From positions 62,001 to 126,000 of the forward strand of contig NZ_MBES01000021.1 in the NCBI RefSeq assembly GCF_001954195.1: a stretch of 64,000 nt of DNA, in the 5' to 3' direction. Position 1 is the stretch's first letter. Every line of letters begins with the position of its first letter. The DNA comes from Mycobacterium sp. IS-1264. GTDB taxonomy: Bacteria > Actinomycetota > Actinomycetes > Mycobacteriales > Mycobacteriaceae. A program made the translations under genes and the position numbers. This document shows positions 49,367 through 58,004 of this stretch, piece after piece. The notes below the pieces were generated by a model, which worked only from the letters and a program-made list of their open reading frames with translations, was not told the DNA's origin and did no database searches.

Positions 49367-50731
49367 TCAGTCGATTACCGCGGCTTCCTTCCGTTCGGTT
49401 ACCGGCCTAGCGAGCTCTTGCTCGTCACAGATGCGTTGCAGCTTGTCGAGGGTCTCGTCGAGCCCGGCGCCGACCCTGGGGCCGGGTGTGAAGCTGGCCG
49501 GCAGCTTGCGCATGCCCTGGATTACCCCGATGGTCTCGTAGTGGACGGCGCCGTCGGGGTCGCAGCGGTAGTCGGGCATGCGGTCCAGGACGGCGGTCAA
49601 CATGGATTTGAAGACGGTCCGCGCCACGTTGGATCCGATGCAGCGGTGCACGCCGATGCCGAAGCTGAAGTGCCGGTTGCCTTTGCGGTCGAGGATGATC
49701 TTGTCCGGTTCGGCGAATACCGACGGGTCGCGGTTGGCCATCGCCCACGAAATCCACAGCCGCTCACCTTCTTTGAAGCGATTGCCGTCGAGCTCGACGT
49801 CGTCGGAGAAGGTCCGGCCGTCACCGGGTGCCGGGGTGAAGTAGCGCAAGAACTCCTCGGTCGCGGGGTCGAGCAGGGTATCGCGGTTGTGCCGCAGCCG
49901 TTCCCGCTCGTCCGGGTTTTCGGACAGCCATTCAAGCGAGTGCGCGGTGAGGGCCGTCGTGGTGTCGAAGCCGCCGCCGATGACCAGTCCGAGGTTGCCC
50001 AGGATTTCCAGATCGGGAGCGGGCTCGCCGTCGATCCGCATCTCGACGAGGGCATTGACGAGGCCGGGCCGCGGGTTGTCGCGGATCTCGATCATGCTGT
50101 TGACCAGGTCAAGCCCCATCTGCCGGTGCATCTCGGTGACACGCTGGATATCCGGGGAGTGTTCGGGTGTGTACACCGCGGCGTGAACGGGCTCGCTGTA
50201 CATCTTCCATCGCTTCAGCGGAATGCCCAGCATCGCCAGCGTCAGCACGGCGGGCACGATGTTGGCCAGGTCGTCGACGAAGTCGATGCGGCCTTGTTCG
50301 ATCTTCTCGTCGAGGCAGGCCCGCGTCACGTCGTCGACGAAGGGCGCCCAGCGCTTGACCGCGGCCGGCGACAGGTAGGGGTTGAGGACGGTGCGGTAGG
50401 TGCGATGCTCTGGGTCGTCCATCTCCAGGATGCCGCCGCGCACCCCGTTGATGCGGCTGGCCGTCGGGATCGAAATGCCTTTGTAGCCACGGCGTTCGCC
50501 GTTGACGTCGTGGTCGTTCGACACCGCGGGGCAGCGGGCGAGCTCGAAAACCTCGTGGCTGCCCGCGGCGACCCAATGCCCGCCGTAGGTGTCGCTCCAC
50601 GCCATCGGGCACTTGGCGTGCATCTCCTCGGTGATCGTCTTGAACCGTGAGCGGTACTCCGCGGAATGCCGATCGAAGTGATAGCTCTTTTTCTTGCGAT
50701 CGCTGTCGCTGACGACGTCGTCGACACTCAA
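49367..50731 (-). CDS. Cytochrome P450
   Basis: A 454-residue P450 with I-helix GGGFDTTTA, K-helix EEFLR and heme loop FSFGIGVHRCIGSNVAR (Cys364). The C-terminal ~45 residues (GAGLDETLDKLQRICDEQELARP...) are longer than usual. Third gene of the SDR-ferredoxin-P450 operon; the three-cysteine ferredoxin directly upstream is the likely donor. Probably hydroxylates a lipid-like substrate whose alcohol the SDR then oxidises. Confidence 0.95.
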   Translation of the reverse strand: MSVDDVVSDSDRKKKSYHFDRHSAEYRSRFKTITEEMHAKCPMAWSDTYGGHWVAAGSHEVFELARCPAVSNDHDVNGERRGYKGISIPTASRINGVRGGILEMDDPEHRTYRTVLNPYLSPAAVKRWAPFVDDVTRACLDEKIEQGRIDFVDDLANIVPAVLTLAMLGIPLKRWKMYSEPVHAAVYTPEHSPDIQRVTEMHRQMGLDLVNSMIEIRDNPRPGLVNALVEMRIDGEPAPDLEILGNLGLVIGGGFDTTTALTAHSLEWLSENPDERERLRHNRDTLLDPATEEFLRYFTPAPGDGRTFSDDVELDGNRFKEGERLWISWAMANRDPSVFAEPDKIILDRKGNRHFSFGIGVHRCIGSNVARTVFKSMLTAVLDRMPDYRCDPDGAVHYETIGVIQGMRKLPASFTPGPRVGAGLDETLDKLQRICDEQELARPVTERKEAAVID

Positions 50732-50743
50732 GCGCTGTCTCCC

Positions 50744-50941
50744 TTATTCATCCGTGACGATGATGGCCTGCTCGGGACAGGATTGCGCGGCTTCGCGGAC
50801 CCGGCCCTGATGTTCGGCCGGCACGATTTCGTCGATCGCCGACGAACTTCCGTCGATGTCGCTGAGCTCGAACGAATCCGGGGCAATCATCGAGCACAGG
50901 GTGTGGCCCTGGCATCGTTCGGAATCAACCCAGACCTTCAC
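50744..50941 (-). CDS. Three-cysteine ferredoxin (CxxHxxC type)
   Basis: A 65-residue ferredoxin: C-Q-G-H-T-L-C (Cys10, Cys16), SMIAPDSF, and SCPEQAI (third Cys). His occupies the variable position, as in the 12094 ferredoxin. It lies 12 bp upstream of the P450 and 30 bp after the SDR on the same strand, preceded by GGAGGAGACACC. Confidence 0.93.
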   Translation of the reverse strand: MKVWVDSERCQGHTLCSMIAPDSFELSDIDGSSSAIDEIVPAEHQGRVREAAQSCPEQAIIVTDE

Positions 50942-50971
50942 GGTGTCTCCTCCACGGATCGGGTGGTGCGG

Positions 50972-51673
50972 TCAGGTGTTTCGGCCGCCGTTGACGCCCA
51001 ATATCTGGCCGGTGATGTAGCCGGCTTCCTCGGATACCAGGAAGGCGCACGCCGCCGCGATGTCTTCCGGCTTGCCCATCCGGCGCACGGGGGTGCGGGC
51101 GATGGTCTCCTCGATGTTGCCCAGGTACCCGTGCTTTTCGGCGCTGCGCAGCATCGGGGTGTCGATGAAACCGGGCGGCACGGCGTTGACCGTGATGCCG
51201 CTGGGCCCGTACTCGAGTGCTAGCGACTTGGTGAGCCCGTTGACCGCGGATTTGGCCGCCACGTAGTGACTCATGTAGGGCGCGCCCGAATGCGTACTCG
51301 ACGACGAGATGTTGACGATCCGCCCCCACCCGGCCTCCACCATGTCCGGCAGCACCGCCTGAATGGTGTGGAAAACCCCGTTGAGGTTGACGTCGATCAC
51401 GCGGCGCCAGTCTTCGAACGTGATGTTGTTGAACCGCTTGAACCCATCTAGGCCCGCGGCGTTGACCAGAACCGTCACCGGCCCAAGCCGGGCGCGGATC
51501 GCCGACAGCGCGGCGTCCACCTGGCCGCGGTCCGTCACGTCGGCGGTGAAGGAGAGATCGGTGTCGGACGGCCTGAGGTCGATGGTCGCGACGTCGAGAC
51601 CGTCGGCGCGGAGCCGATGCGCGACGGCCAGGCCAATGCCGGATCCACCACCGGTGACCACCGCGGTCTTCAT
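50972..51673 (-). CDS. Short-chain dehydrogenase/reductase
   Basis: A 233-residue classical SDR: TGGGSGIG cofactor motif at residues 7-14, NAAG, Ser in NISSSS, Tyr137 and Lys141 (SHYVAAKSAV) as the catalytic pair, and NAVPPGFIDTPM. ATG 51673. It oxidises or reduces an alcohol/ketone with NAD(P). First gene of the SDR-ferredoxin-P450 operon, with operator 51734-51748 upstream. It may provide the hydroxyacyl dehydrogenase step missing from the beta-oxidation genes. Confidence 0.94.
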   Translation of the reverse strand: MKTAVVTGGGSGIGLAVAHRLRADGLDVATIDLRPSDTDLSFTADVTDRGQVDAALSAIRARLGPVTVLVNAAGLDGFKRFNNITFEDWRRVIDVNLNGVFHTIQAVLPDMVEAGWGRIVNISSSSTHSGAPYMSHYVAAKSAVNGLTKSLALEYGPSGITVNAVPPGFIDTPMLRSAEKHGYLGNIEETIARTPVRRMGKPEDIAAACAFLVSEEAGYITGQILGVNGGRNT

Positions 51674-51733
51674 GCCGACGCCGTCACTGCGGCCTGCGCC
51701 GTCTCATCCACAAAGAATCTCCCTTACGATTAT

Positions 51734-51748
51734 GAGAACCTTACTCTC
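51734..51748. promoter_or_regulatory. GAGAAT-type operator before SDR operon
   Basis: GAGAAC-CTT-ACTCTC, five of six positions conserved in each arm. It is 60 bp upstream of the SDR start. Followed at 51747 by CTCGCGCGAG, a second small palindrome. Confidence 0.55.
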
Positions 51749-51883
51749 GCGCGAGAGCGGGGTGCAAGACGTCGCGGAAACCCCCGTCGGCCTGCGCCGA
51801 AGCTCGACGCCTGTCGAATTGCGCCGCTGGTCAGCAGGTGCACCTGAATCCTGAGACTTTCTTGAATTCTCGAGACTCGAATG

Positions 51884-51889
51884 TAAGAT
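51884..51889 (+). promoter_or_regulatory. -10 element before aldehyde dehydrogenase
   Basis: TAAGAT inside an inverted pair CGAAT-gtaag-ATTCG (51878-51892). Predicted start of transcription is near 51896, just before the operator 51901-51915, giving a short leader of about 45 bp to ATG 51940. Confidence 0.45.
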
Positions 51890-51900
51890 TCGCCCGGGAA

Positions 51901-51915
51901 GAGAATGAAATTTTC
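51901..51915. promoter_or_regulatory. GAGAAT-type operator before aldehyde dehydrogenase
   Basis: GAGAAT-GAA-ATTTTC: left arm perfect, right arm 5/6. It is 24 bp upstream of the 51940 start. The promoter region between the divergent SDR operon and this gene (51674-51939, 266 bp) therefore holds two related operators and no gene. Confidence 0.65.
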
Positions 51916-51939
51916 GCGACCGTAACCACAGGGAGCCGA

Positions 51940-53442
51940 ATGCCAGCGCAGGACACGGTGTCGACCAGTGCGGACGTCGCGCCCGAGTCACAGGCCGACC
52001 GGCGGCTGTTGATCGACGGCCGGCTCGTCGCTGCGGACAAGACATTCCCGTCGATCAATCCCGCGACCGGTGAGGTCCTCGGGAATGCGCCGGACGCCGG
52101 CATAGGGGAGGCCGAAGCGGCGATCGCGGCGGCCCGCAGGGCGTTCGACACCACGAGCTGGTCGACCGACGTCGAGCTGCGCATCCGCTGCCTCGACCAG
52201 CTGCATCAGGCACTGACCGACCACGCCGACGAGTTGCGCGAGCTGACCATTGCCGAGGTCGGCGCCACCCGCGCACTGACTCACGGCGCTCAGCTCGACG
52301 AGCCGATCGGCATCGTGCGCTTCTATGCGGACTTGCTGCGCAACTATCAGTTCTCCGAAGACCTCGGCGAGAAGGAATCGCGGGGCATGCTGCATCACCG
52401 CTGGGTGGAGAAGGAAGCCGCGGGAGTCGTCGCCGCCATCATCGCCTACAACTATCCGAACCAGCTCGCGCTGGCCAAGCTGGCGCCGGCGCTTGCCGCC
52501 GGATGCACGGTGGTACTCAAGGGCGCGCCGGACACCCCGCTGGTGACCCTGGCGCTGGGTGAATTGATCGTCAATCACACCGACATCCCGGCCGGTGTGG
52601 TGAACGTGCTCAGCTCGTCGGATCCCGCTGTCGGACCCGCGCTGACCACCAGCCCGGACGTCGACGTAGTGACCTTCACCGGGTCGACCGCAGTTGGCCG
52701 CAAGATCATGGCCGCCGCGAGCGAGACCGTCAAACGCGTCTTTTTGGAGTTGGGTGGCAAGTCGGCGGTGATCATGCTCGACGACGCCGACTTCGCCAGC
52801 GCCAGCATGTTCGCGGCGTTCAGCATGGTCACTCACGCCGGGCAGGGCTGCGCGCTCACGTCCCGGCTGCTAGTCCCCAAGTCGCACCATGACGAGATCG
52901 TCGACCTGATCGCGGCCAACTTCGCCAAGGTGCGCCACGGTGACCCGGCCCATCCGAAGACGTTGATGGGACCGCTGATCAACGAGCGCCAGCGCGACAA
53001 GGTCGACGGCATGGTCCAGCGCGCCGTCGCCGCAGGGGCGACCCTGGTCACCGGCGGCAAGCGGCTGGATCCCGGCTATTTCTACGCGCCCACGTTGCTC
53101 ACCAACGTCGACCCCGACAGCGAGATCGCTCAGGACGAGGTCTTCGGGCCGGTGCTCGTCGTCATCGCATTCGATGACGACGACGACGCGGTGCGCATCG
53201 CGAACAACTCGATCTACGGTCTGGCCGGCGCCGTCTTCAGTCGCGACCAAGACCGGGCACTCGCGGTGGCACGCCGCATCCGCGCCGGATCGTTTTCCGT
53301 CAACGGGGGCAACTACTTCGGTGCGGACAGCCCGTTCGGGGGGTTCAAGCAGTCCGGCGTCGGGCGCGAGATGGGTGTCGCCGGGCTCGAAGAGTTCTTG
53401 GAGCGCAAGACTTTTGCCGTTCCCTCGGGGGCTTCCGCATGA
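51940..53442 (+). CDS. Aldehyde dehydrogenase
   Basis: A 500-residue aldehyde dehydrogenase: IAYNYPNQLALAKLAPALA, TGSTAVGRK, LELGGKSAVIM (Glu), HAGQGCALTSR with nucleophile Cys304, DEVFGPVLVV and PFGGFKQSGVGREMG. ATG 51940 follows GGGAG; an upstream reading would run through the operator. It overlaps the CoA-transferase gene by 4 bp, suggesting that the acid it forms is then activated as a CoA ester. Confidence 0.95.
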   Translation: MPAQDTVSTSADVAPESQADRRLLIDGRLVAADKTFPSINPATGEVLGNAPDAGIGEAEAAIAAARRAFDTTSWSTDVELRIRCLDQLHQALTDHADELRELTIAEVGATRALTHGAQLDEPIGIVRFYADLLRNYQFSEDLGEKESRGMLHHRWVEKEAAGVVAAIIAYNYPNQLALAKLAPALAAGCTVVLKGAPDTPLVTLALGELIVNHTDIPAGVVNVLSSSDPAVGPALTTSPDVDVVTFTGSTAVGRKIMAAASETVKRVFLELGGKSAVIMLDDADFASASMFAAFSMVTHAGQGCALTSRLLVPKSHHDEIVDLIAANFAKVRHGDPAHPKTLMGPLINERQRDKVDGMVQRAVAAGATLVTGGKRLDPGYFYAPTLLTNVDPDSEIAQDEVFGPVLVVIAFDDDDDAVRIANNSIYGLAGAVFSRDQDRALAVARRIRAGSFSVNGGNYFGADSPFGGFKQSGVGREMGVAGLEEFLERKTFAVPSGASA

Positions 53443-54644
53443 GGCCGCTGGAGGGCATCCGTGTCCTGGAAGTCGCCATGTACGGGTTCGTTCCATCGGC
53501 GGGCGCCGTGCTGGCGGAGTGGGGCGCCGAGGTGATCAAGGTCGAGCACGCCGTCACCGGCGATCCGCAGCGTGGGCTTCGGCAGACCGGCATGTTGCGC
53601 GTGGAGGGCGACCCGAATCCCAACATCGAGCACGCCAATCGTGGGAAGCGCAGCATCGGGTTGGATATGTCGGTGCCCGAGGGCAAGGAAGTGCTGTACG
53701 AACTGGCGCGCCGATCCGATGTCTTCCTGACCAGTTTCCTGCCCGGCGCACGGCAGAAGTTCGGCATCGACGTCGACGACATCCGGGCGGTGAACCCGGC
53801 GATCATCTACGCGCGGGGCAGCGCGCTCGGCCCGCGCGGCGGGGAGGCGACCAAGGGCGGCTACGACATGACCGCCTTTTGGTGTCGCGCCGGAACCGCC
53901 GCCACGATCACGCCCGCGGGGATGCCCGGCATGATCGCGCCGCCCGGCCCGGCCTACGGCGACACCATCTCCGGCACCAACCTCGCCGGTGGCATTGCCG
54001 CGGCGCTGCTCAAGCGCGAGCGCACCGGGGAGCCATCCGTCGTCGACGTCTCCCTGCTGGGCAGCGGCCTGTGGTCGATGGGCCACACGGTGGCGTTGAC
54101 AAAGCACCTCGGCCAGCGACTGGAGGCGCCACCGCCGGGCGTGCACGGTGCGCCCAATAATCCATTAGTCGGGCTGTACGCGACGTCCGACGGCCGCTAC
54201 ATATCCTTCGTGATGATGCAACCGACCAAGTTCTGGGGCGACGTCTGCCGGCATATCGAGAGGCCCGAACTGGCCGACGATCCGCGCTTCGCCACCGTCG
54301 AGAAAATCGCCGCTAATACGCCAGATGCGGTCGAGATCTTGACCAAGGTCATCGCCACCCGCACGCTTGCCGAGTGGAGCGAACGCTTTGCCACACTCGC
54401 GGGACCGTGGGCGCCGGTGCAGGACACCCTGCAGGCCGCCGAGGACGCGCAGATCCGCGCGAACGAGTATCTAGTGCGCGCAGGCGAACTCGAACTCGTC
54501 GCCAATCCGGTTCAGTTCGATGTCGCTCCGCCGCAGACGGGGCCGGCGCCCGGATTCGCCGAGCAGACCGACGAGATCTTGATGGAAACCGGGCTCGACT
54601 GGGACCGCATCATCGAACTCAAGACGGCCGGCGCCGTCACCTAA
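53439..54644 (+). CDS. Class III CoA-transferase (CaiB/BaiF family)
   Basis: A 401-residue family III CoA-transferase. N-terminal GIRVLEVAMYGFVPSAGAVLAEWGAEVIKVE is the nucleotide/CoA-binding Rossmann part; GEPSVVDVSLLGSGLW carries the catalytic Asp; C-terminal NPVQF.VAPPQTGPAPGFAEQT is typical. It moves CoA between acids without ATP. Coupled to the aldehyde dehydrogenase (ATGA). Followed by a ~390-bp region before the mce operon. Confidence 0.94.
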   Translation: MRPLEGIRVLEVAMYGFVPSAGAVLAEWGAEVIKVEHAVTGDPQRGLRQTGMLRVEGDPNPNIEHANRGKRSIGLDMSVPEGKEVLYELARRSDVFLTSFLPGARQKFGIDVDDIRAVNPAIIYARGSALGPRGGEATKGGYDMTAFWCRAGTAATITPAGMPGMIAPPGPAYGDTISGTNLAGGIAAALLKRERTGEPSVVDVSLLGSGLWSMGHTVALTKHLGQRLEAPPPGVHGAPNNPLVGLYATSDGRYISFVMMQPTKFWGDVCRHIERPELADDPRFATVEKIAANTPDAVEILTKVIATRTLAEWSERFATLAGPWAPVQDTLQAAEDAQIRANEYLVRAGELELVANPVQFDVAPPQTGPAPGFAEQTDEILMETGLDWDRIIELKTAGAVT

Positions 54645-55038
54645 CACCGGAGCTGACTGGAATGCATGAGCCGAACGTCGTTTTTGTTGAGGCGCAGCCA
54701 CGTTACGCGCGGGCCGTGCCTAAAGCCTGCCCGATAACGGTTATGCATTTTCCATTCCGCCTGGACGCGGCATGAGGCATAATCGCCGGACGCTACAAGA
54801 CGAGTGGCCGTGGCCGGGCGGTTCCGTTTTGGAGCGCCAACTCACGCGACAGAACGGAGGAGTGGCGTGAGGATGGTAGCGGCCGTCGCGCAGGAGCAAA
54901 ATGCCGGAATGTGGCTGCCCGCTGAGCATTTCGTCTCCGCTGGGCCCCCTCCGAAATCCTTGGTTCAGCCGAACTTACCGGAGGCGGCGCGCAAGAACAA
55001 GACTATCGGTCTCGTAATTCTGAAAGGAACTGAGCCCG
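54645..55038 (+). promoter_or_regulatory. Upstream region of the mce operon (394 bp)
   Basis: No well-supported gene. Contains an ATAAC-g-GTTAT palindrome at 54734-54744 and an A+T-richer stretch with CATAATC near 54778 that could hold a promoter. A short frame from GTG 54867 follows a GGAGGAG. I see no GAGAAT-type operator here, so the mce operon may be controlled separately. Confidence 0.45.
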
Positions 55039-55049
55039 ATGGCAGATAG
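54867..55049 (+). CDS. Possible small ORF before yrbEA
   Basis: Sixty codons from GTG 54867 (GGAGGAG four bases upstream), starting VRMVAAVAQEQNAGMWLPAEHF and ending ILKGTEPDGR, overlapping the yrbEA start by 11 bp in another frame. No recognisable domain; a Pro-rich middle. The ribosome site and overlap allow a leader peptide or small protein, but composition is weak evidence. It may equally be untranslated leader. Confidence 0.3.
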   Translation: MRMVAAVAQEQNAGMWLPAEHFVSAGPPPKSLVQPNLPEAARKNKTIGLVILKGTEPDGR

Positions 55050-55857
55050 GAGCGACGACCGCTGGTCACCGGGGCTTCCCCAGCTGAGGCTGACAAGGAA
55101 CCTTTCTGGGCCGATGCAGTCGGTCGGTGGTCTTTTCGCGATGTCTGCGGAAGCGATCAAGTTTGCCTTCCGGCGACCGTTCCAGGCACGCGAGTTCTTG
55201 GAACAGTCTTGGTTCGTCGCGCGGGTCGCGCTGATGCCGACGTTGTTGGTCGCCATTCCGTTTACCGTCCTGGTCAGCTTCACCCTCAACATCCTGTTGC
55301 GTGAACTTGGCGCCGCGGACCTGTCCGGTGCGGGCGCCGCTTTCGGCGCTGTCACCCAGGTCGGCCCGTTGGTGACCGTGTTGATCGTCGCCGGCGCCGG
55401 CTCCACGGCCATGTGCGCGGACCTCGGTTCGCGAACCATCCGCGAGGAGATCGACGCGATGGAGGTCTTGGGCATCAATCCCGTTCAGCGCCTGGTGACT
55501 CCGCGCATGCTGGCCTCGGGGTTGGTCGCCCTGTTGCTGAACAGCCTGGTCGTCATCATCGGTATTGTCGGCGGCTACGTCTTCTCGGTATTTGTCCAAG
55601 ACGTCAATCCCGGCGCTTTCGCCGCGGGCATCACCTTGCTCACCGGGGTGCCCGAGGTGATCATTTCCTGTGTCAAGGCAGCGCTTTTCGGCCTCATCGC
55701 CGGGTTGGTCGCCTGCTACCGCGGCCTGATCATCTCCGGCGGGGGCGCCAAGGCGGTCGGCAACGCGGTGAACGAAACCGTGGTGTATGCCTTCATGTCC
55801 CTGTTCGTCGTCAACGTGGTCGTCACCGCGATCGGCATCAAGATGACGGCGAAGTAG
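55039..55857 (+). CDS. yrbEA: YrbEA, Mce-associated permease (MlaE family)
   Basis: A 272-residue inner-membrane permease subunit. Typical MlaE/YrbE sequence: FAFRRPFQAREFLEQSWFVARVALMPTLLVAIPFTVLV, GAGSTAMCADLGSRTIREEIDAMEVLGINPVQRLV (the coupling segment that contacts the ATPase) and about five membrane spans. With YrbEB and an MceG ATPase encoded elsewhere it forms the transporter core for lipid import. Start ATG 55039 after AAAGGAAC. By eye closest to the YrbE4A type, but the paralogue number is not assigned. Confidence 0.95.
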   Translation: MADRSDDRWSPGLPQLRLTRNLSGPMQSVGGLFAMSAEAIKFAFRRPFQAREFLEQSWFVARVALMPTLLVAIPFTVLVSFTLNILLRELGAADLSGAGAAFGAVTQVGPLVTVLIVAGAGSTAMCADLGSRTIREEIDAMEVLGINPVQRLVTPRMLASGLVALLLNSLVVIIGIVGGYVFSVFVQDVNPGAFAAGITLLTGVPEVIISCVKAALFGLIAGLVACYRGLIISGGGAKAVGNAVNETVVYAFMSLFVVNVVVTAIGIKMTAK

Positions 55858-55867
55858 GGGGCTGCCG

Positions 55868-56713
55868 GTGGCGCTGAGGGCTGCATATCCGCGATTAACC
55901 CGCCAACTCGAGAGGCCGGTCGCCTCGTTGGGGCGGGTCGGCGACCACACCCAGTTCTACGGCAAGGCGCTGGGCGGGATGCCGTTTGCCGCTGTGCACT
56001 ACCGGCGCGAAGTGATCCGCCTGATCGCCGAGATCAGCATGGGCGCAGGCACTTTGGCGATGATCGGCGGAACCGTCGTGATTGTCGGCTTTTTGACGCT
56101 GGCCGCCGGTGGCACGCTGGCCGTTCAGGGTTTCAGCTCGCTGGGCAACATCGGCATCGAGGCGCTGACCGGTTTTTTGGCCGCCTTCATCAATGTGCGC
56201 ATCGCGGCTCCTGTCGTCGCGGGGATCGGCCTGGCCGCAACGTTTGGTGCCGGGGTCACCGCTCAGCTGGGTGCGATGCGGATCAACGAAGAGATCGATG
56301 CACTGGAAGCCATGGCCATTCGCCCGATTTCGTATTTGGTGAGCACTCGGATCCTGGCCGGCATGATCGCGATCACGCCGCTGTACTGCATCGCCGTTAT
56401 CCTGTCGTTCCTAGCCAGCCAGTTCACCACCACGTACTTGTTCGGCCAGTCGGAGGGCTTGTACCAGCACTACTTCTCGACCTTCTTGAACCCGATCGAC
56501 CTGTTGTGGTCGTTCCTACAGGCCGCGCTGATGGCGATCACGATCTTGCTGATACATACGTACTACGGCTATTTCGCCGCCGGTGGACCTGCCGGCGTCG
56601 GCCAAGCGACCGGTAACGCGGTGCGCACCTCGCTCATCGTCGTGGTGTCGGTAACGCTGCTGGTCTCGCTGTCTATTTACGGTAGCAACGGCAACTTCAA
56701 CCTGTCCGGGTAG
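55868..56713 (+). CDS. yrbEB: YrbEB, Mce-associated permease (MlaE family)
   Basis: A 281-residue second permease subunit. GTG 55868 is ten bases after yrbEA. Segment QLGAMRINEEIDALEAMAIRPISYLVSTRILAG is the conserved cytoplasmic helix; about five hydrophobic spans (LAMIGGTVVIVGFLTLAAGG, MIAITPLYCIAVILSFLA). Partners YrbEA in the heterodimeric permease. Confidence 0.95.
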   Translation: MALRAAYPRLTRQLERPVASLGRVGDHTQFYGKALGGMPFAAVHYRREVIRLIAEISMGAGTLAMIGGTVVIVGFLTLAAGGTLAVQGFSSLGNIGIEALTGFLAAFINVRIAAPVVAGIGLAATFGAGVTAQLGAMRINEEIDALEAMAIRPISYLVSTRILAGMIAITPLYCIAVILSFLASQFTTTYLFGQSEGLYQHYFSTFLNPIDLLWSFLQAALMAITILLIHTYYGYFAAGGPAGVGQATGNAVRTSLIVVVSVTLLVSLSIYGSNGNFNLSG

Positions 56714-56732
56714 CGAAGGAGGTGGGACGGCA

Positions 56733-58004
56733 GTGACGCAGAACGTGCCAGCGGGTCGCGGTTCAATCGGCGGCCGGCCCCCACGCACCGCCCATCTCGG
56801 GCCAACCCGTCGGGTCGGGCCGCGCAGCTACATGCCACCCCTGCTCGGGCTGCTGACCGTCGCGATCATCTGCGCGATTTTCGCCGTGGCGATAACGCTG
56901 TTTCAGGGCGGCTTCACCGAAACCGTTCCGGTGACCGTGATTTCGCAACGCGCCGGCCTCGTCATGAACCCGGACGCCAAGGTCAAGATGCGCGGCGTGC
57001 AGGTGGGCAAGGTCGCGTCGATCGACTCGCTGCCGGACGGCAAAGCGGCTATTCACTTGGCGATGAATCCGTCGGACTTGAAATACATTCCCGGCAACGT
57101 GCTCGTCAACATCACGTCATCGACGGTCTTCGGCGCGAAGTCCGTCGAGCTGGTGCCCCCCGACCAGCCCTCGGCGCTGCGGCTACACGCCGGCCAGACG
57201 CTGCAAGGCCAGCACGTCATGGTCGAAATCAACACCGTGTTCCAGCAACTGGTCTCGGTGCTGGCCCAGATCGATCCGCCGAAGCTCAACGAGAGTCTGG
57301 GCGCGCTGGCAAAAGCGTTCAGCGGGCGGGGCGCACAGCTTGGCCAATCGCTCTCCGACTTGGATTCGTTTCTGGCCAAATATGAGCCGAGCCTTCCAGC
57401 GTTGAGCCATGACCTCGCAGTGTTACCGGCGGTGTCCAACGCATATGCCGACGCGGCGCCGGACCTGGTGAAGACCGCAGCCAACGCGACGCGGATCAGC
57501 CAGACGATTGTCGATGAGCAGCGCAACCTGGATGCATTGCTGATCAGTGCGATTGGCTTGGCCGACATCGGAAATGACGTCTTGTCGACGAACCGCAAAC
57601 CGCTCACCAGTGCGCTGCATCTTCTGGTGCCGACCACCGATCTGACCAACGAGTACCACGAGGCGCTCACCTGCGCTTTCGGCGGGCTCGCACGGGACTC
57701 GCACTTCCCGCCGTTGTCGGAACCGAGCATCAACATCTCGGCGAGTCTCACCTGGGGCGGCGAACGTTATCGGTATCCGACGAACCTGCCGAAGGTTGCG
57801 GCGACGGGCGGGCCGCAATGCATGGGCCTGCCGCAGCTCCCGTTCAACACCAATCCGAAGCAACTGATTGCCGATATCGGTGCCAACCCGGTGGGGTACG
57901 GAAACCCACAGGTGCTGATCAACTCCGACCTTCTCAAACAGCTGCTGTACGGGCCGATCGCCGGCCCCCCGCGCAACTCCGCAATGGTTGGAATGCCCGG
58001 ATGA
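56733..58004 (+). CDS. mceA: Mce-family protein MceA
   Basis: A 423-residue MCE-domain protein. GTG 56733 after AAGGAGG. A single N-terminal span (SYMPPLLGLLTVAIICAIFAVAITLF), then the MCE domain (PDAKVKMRGVQVGKVASIDSLPDGKAAIHL), a long helical needle region (residues ~170-290) and a globular tail with two cysteines (ALTCAFGG, GPQCMG). MceA-F hexamers form a periplasmic lipid tunnel on YrbEAB. Stop overlaps mceB (ATGA). Confidence 0.95.
   Translation: MTQNVPAGRGSIGGRPPRTAHLGPTRRVGPRSYMPPLLGLLTVAIICAIFAVAITLFQGGFTETVPVTVISQRAGLVMNPDAKVKMRGVQVGKVASIDSLPDGKAAIHLAMNPSDLKYIPGNVLVNITSSTVFGAKSVELVPPDQPSALRLHAGQTLQGQHVMVEINTVFQQLVSVLAQIDPPKLNESLGALAKAFSGRGAQLGQSLSDLDSFLAKYEPSLPALSHDLAVLPAVSNAYADAAPDLVKTAANATRISQTIVDEQRNLDALLISAIGLADIGNDVLSTNRKPLTSALHLLVPTTDLTNEYHEALTCAFGGLARDSHFPPLSEPSINISASLTWGGERYRYPTNLPKVAATGGPQCMGLPQLPFNTNPKQLIADIGANPVGYGNPQVLINSDLLKQLLYGPIAGPPRNSAMVGMPG

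Noticed and set aside
54731..54746. KstR-type operator before the mce operon
   Set aside because: The palindrome has AAC and GTT separated by one base; the KstR pattern needs two, so the cholesterol repressor is not supported here.
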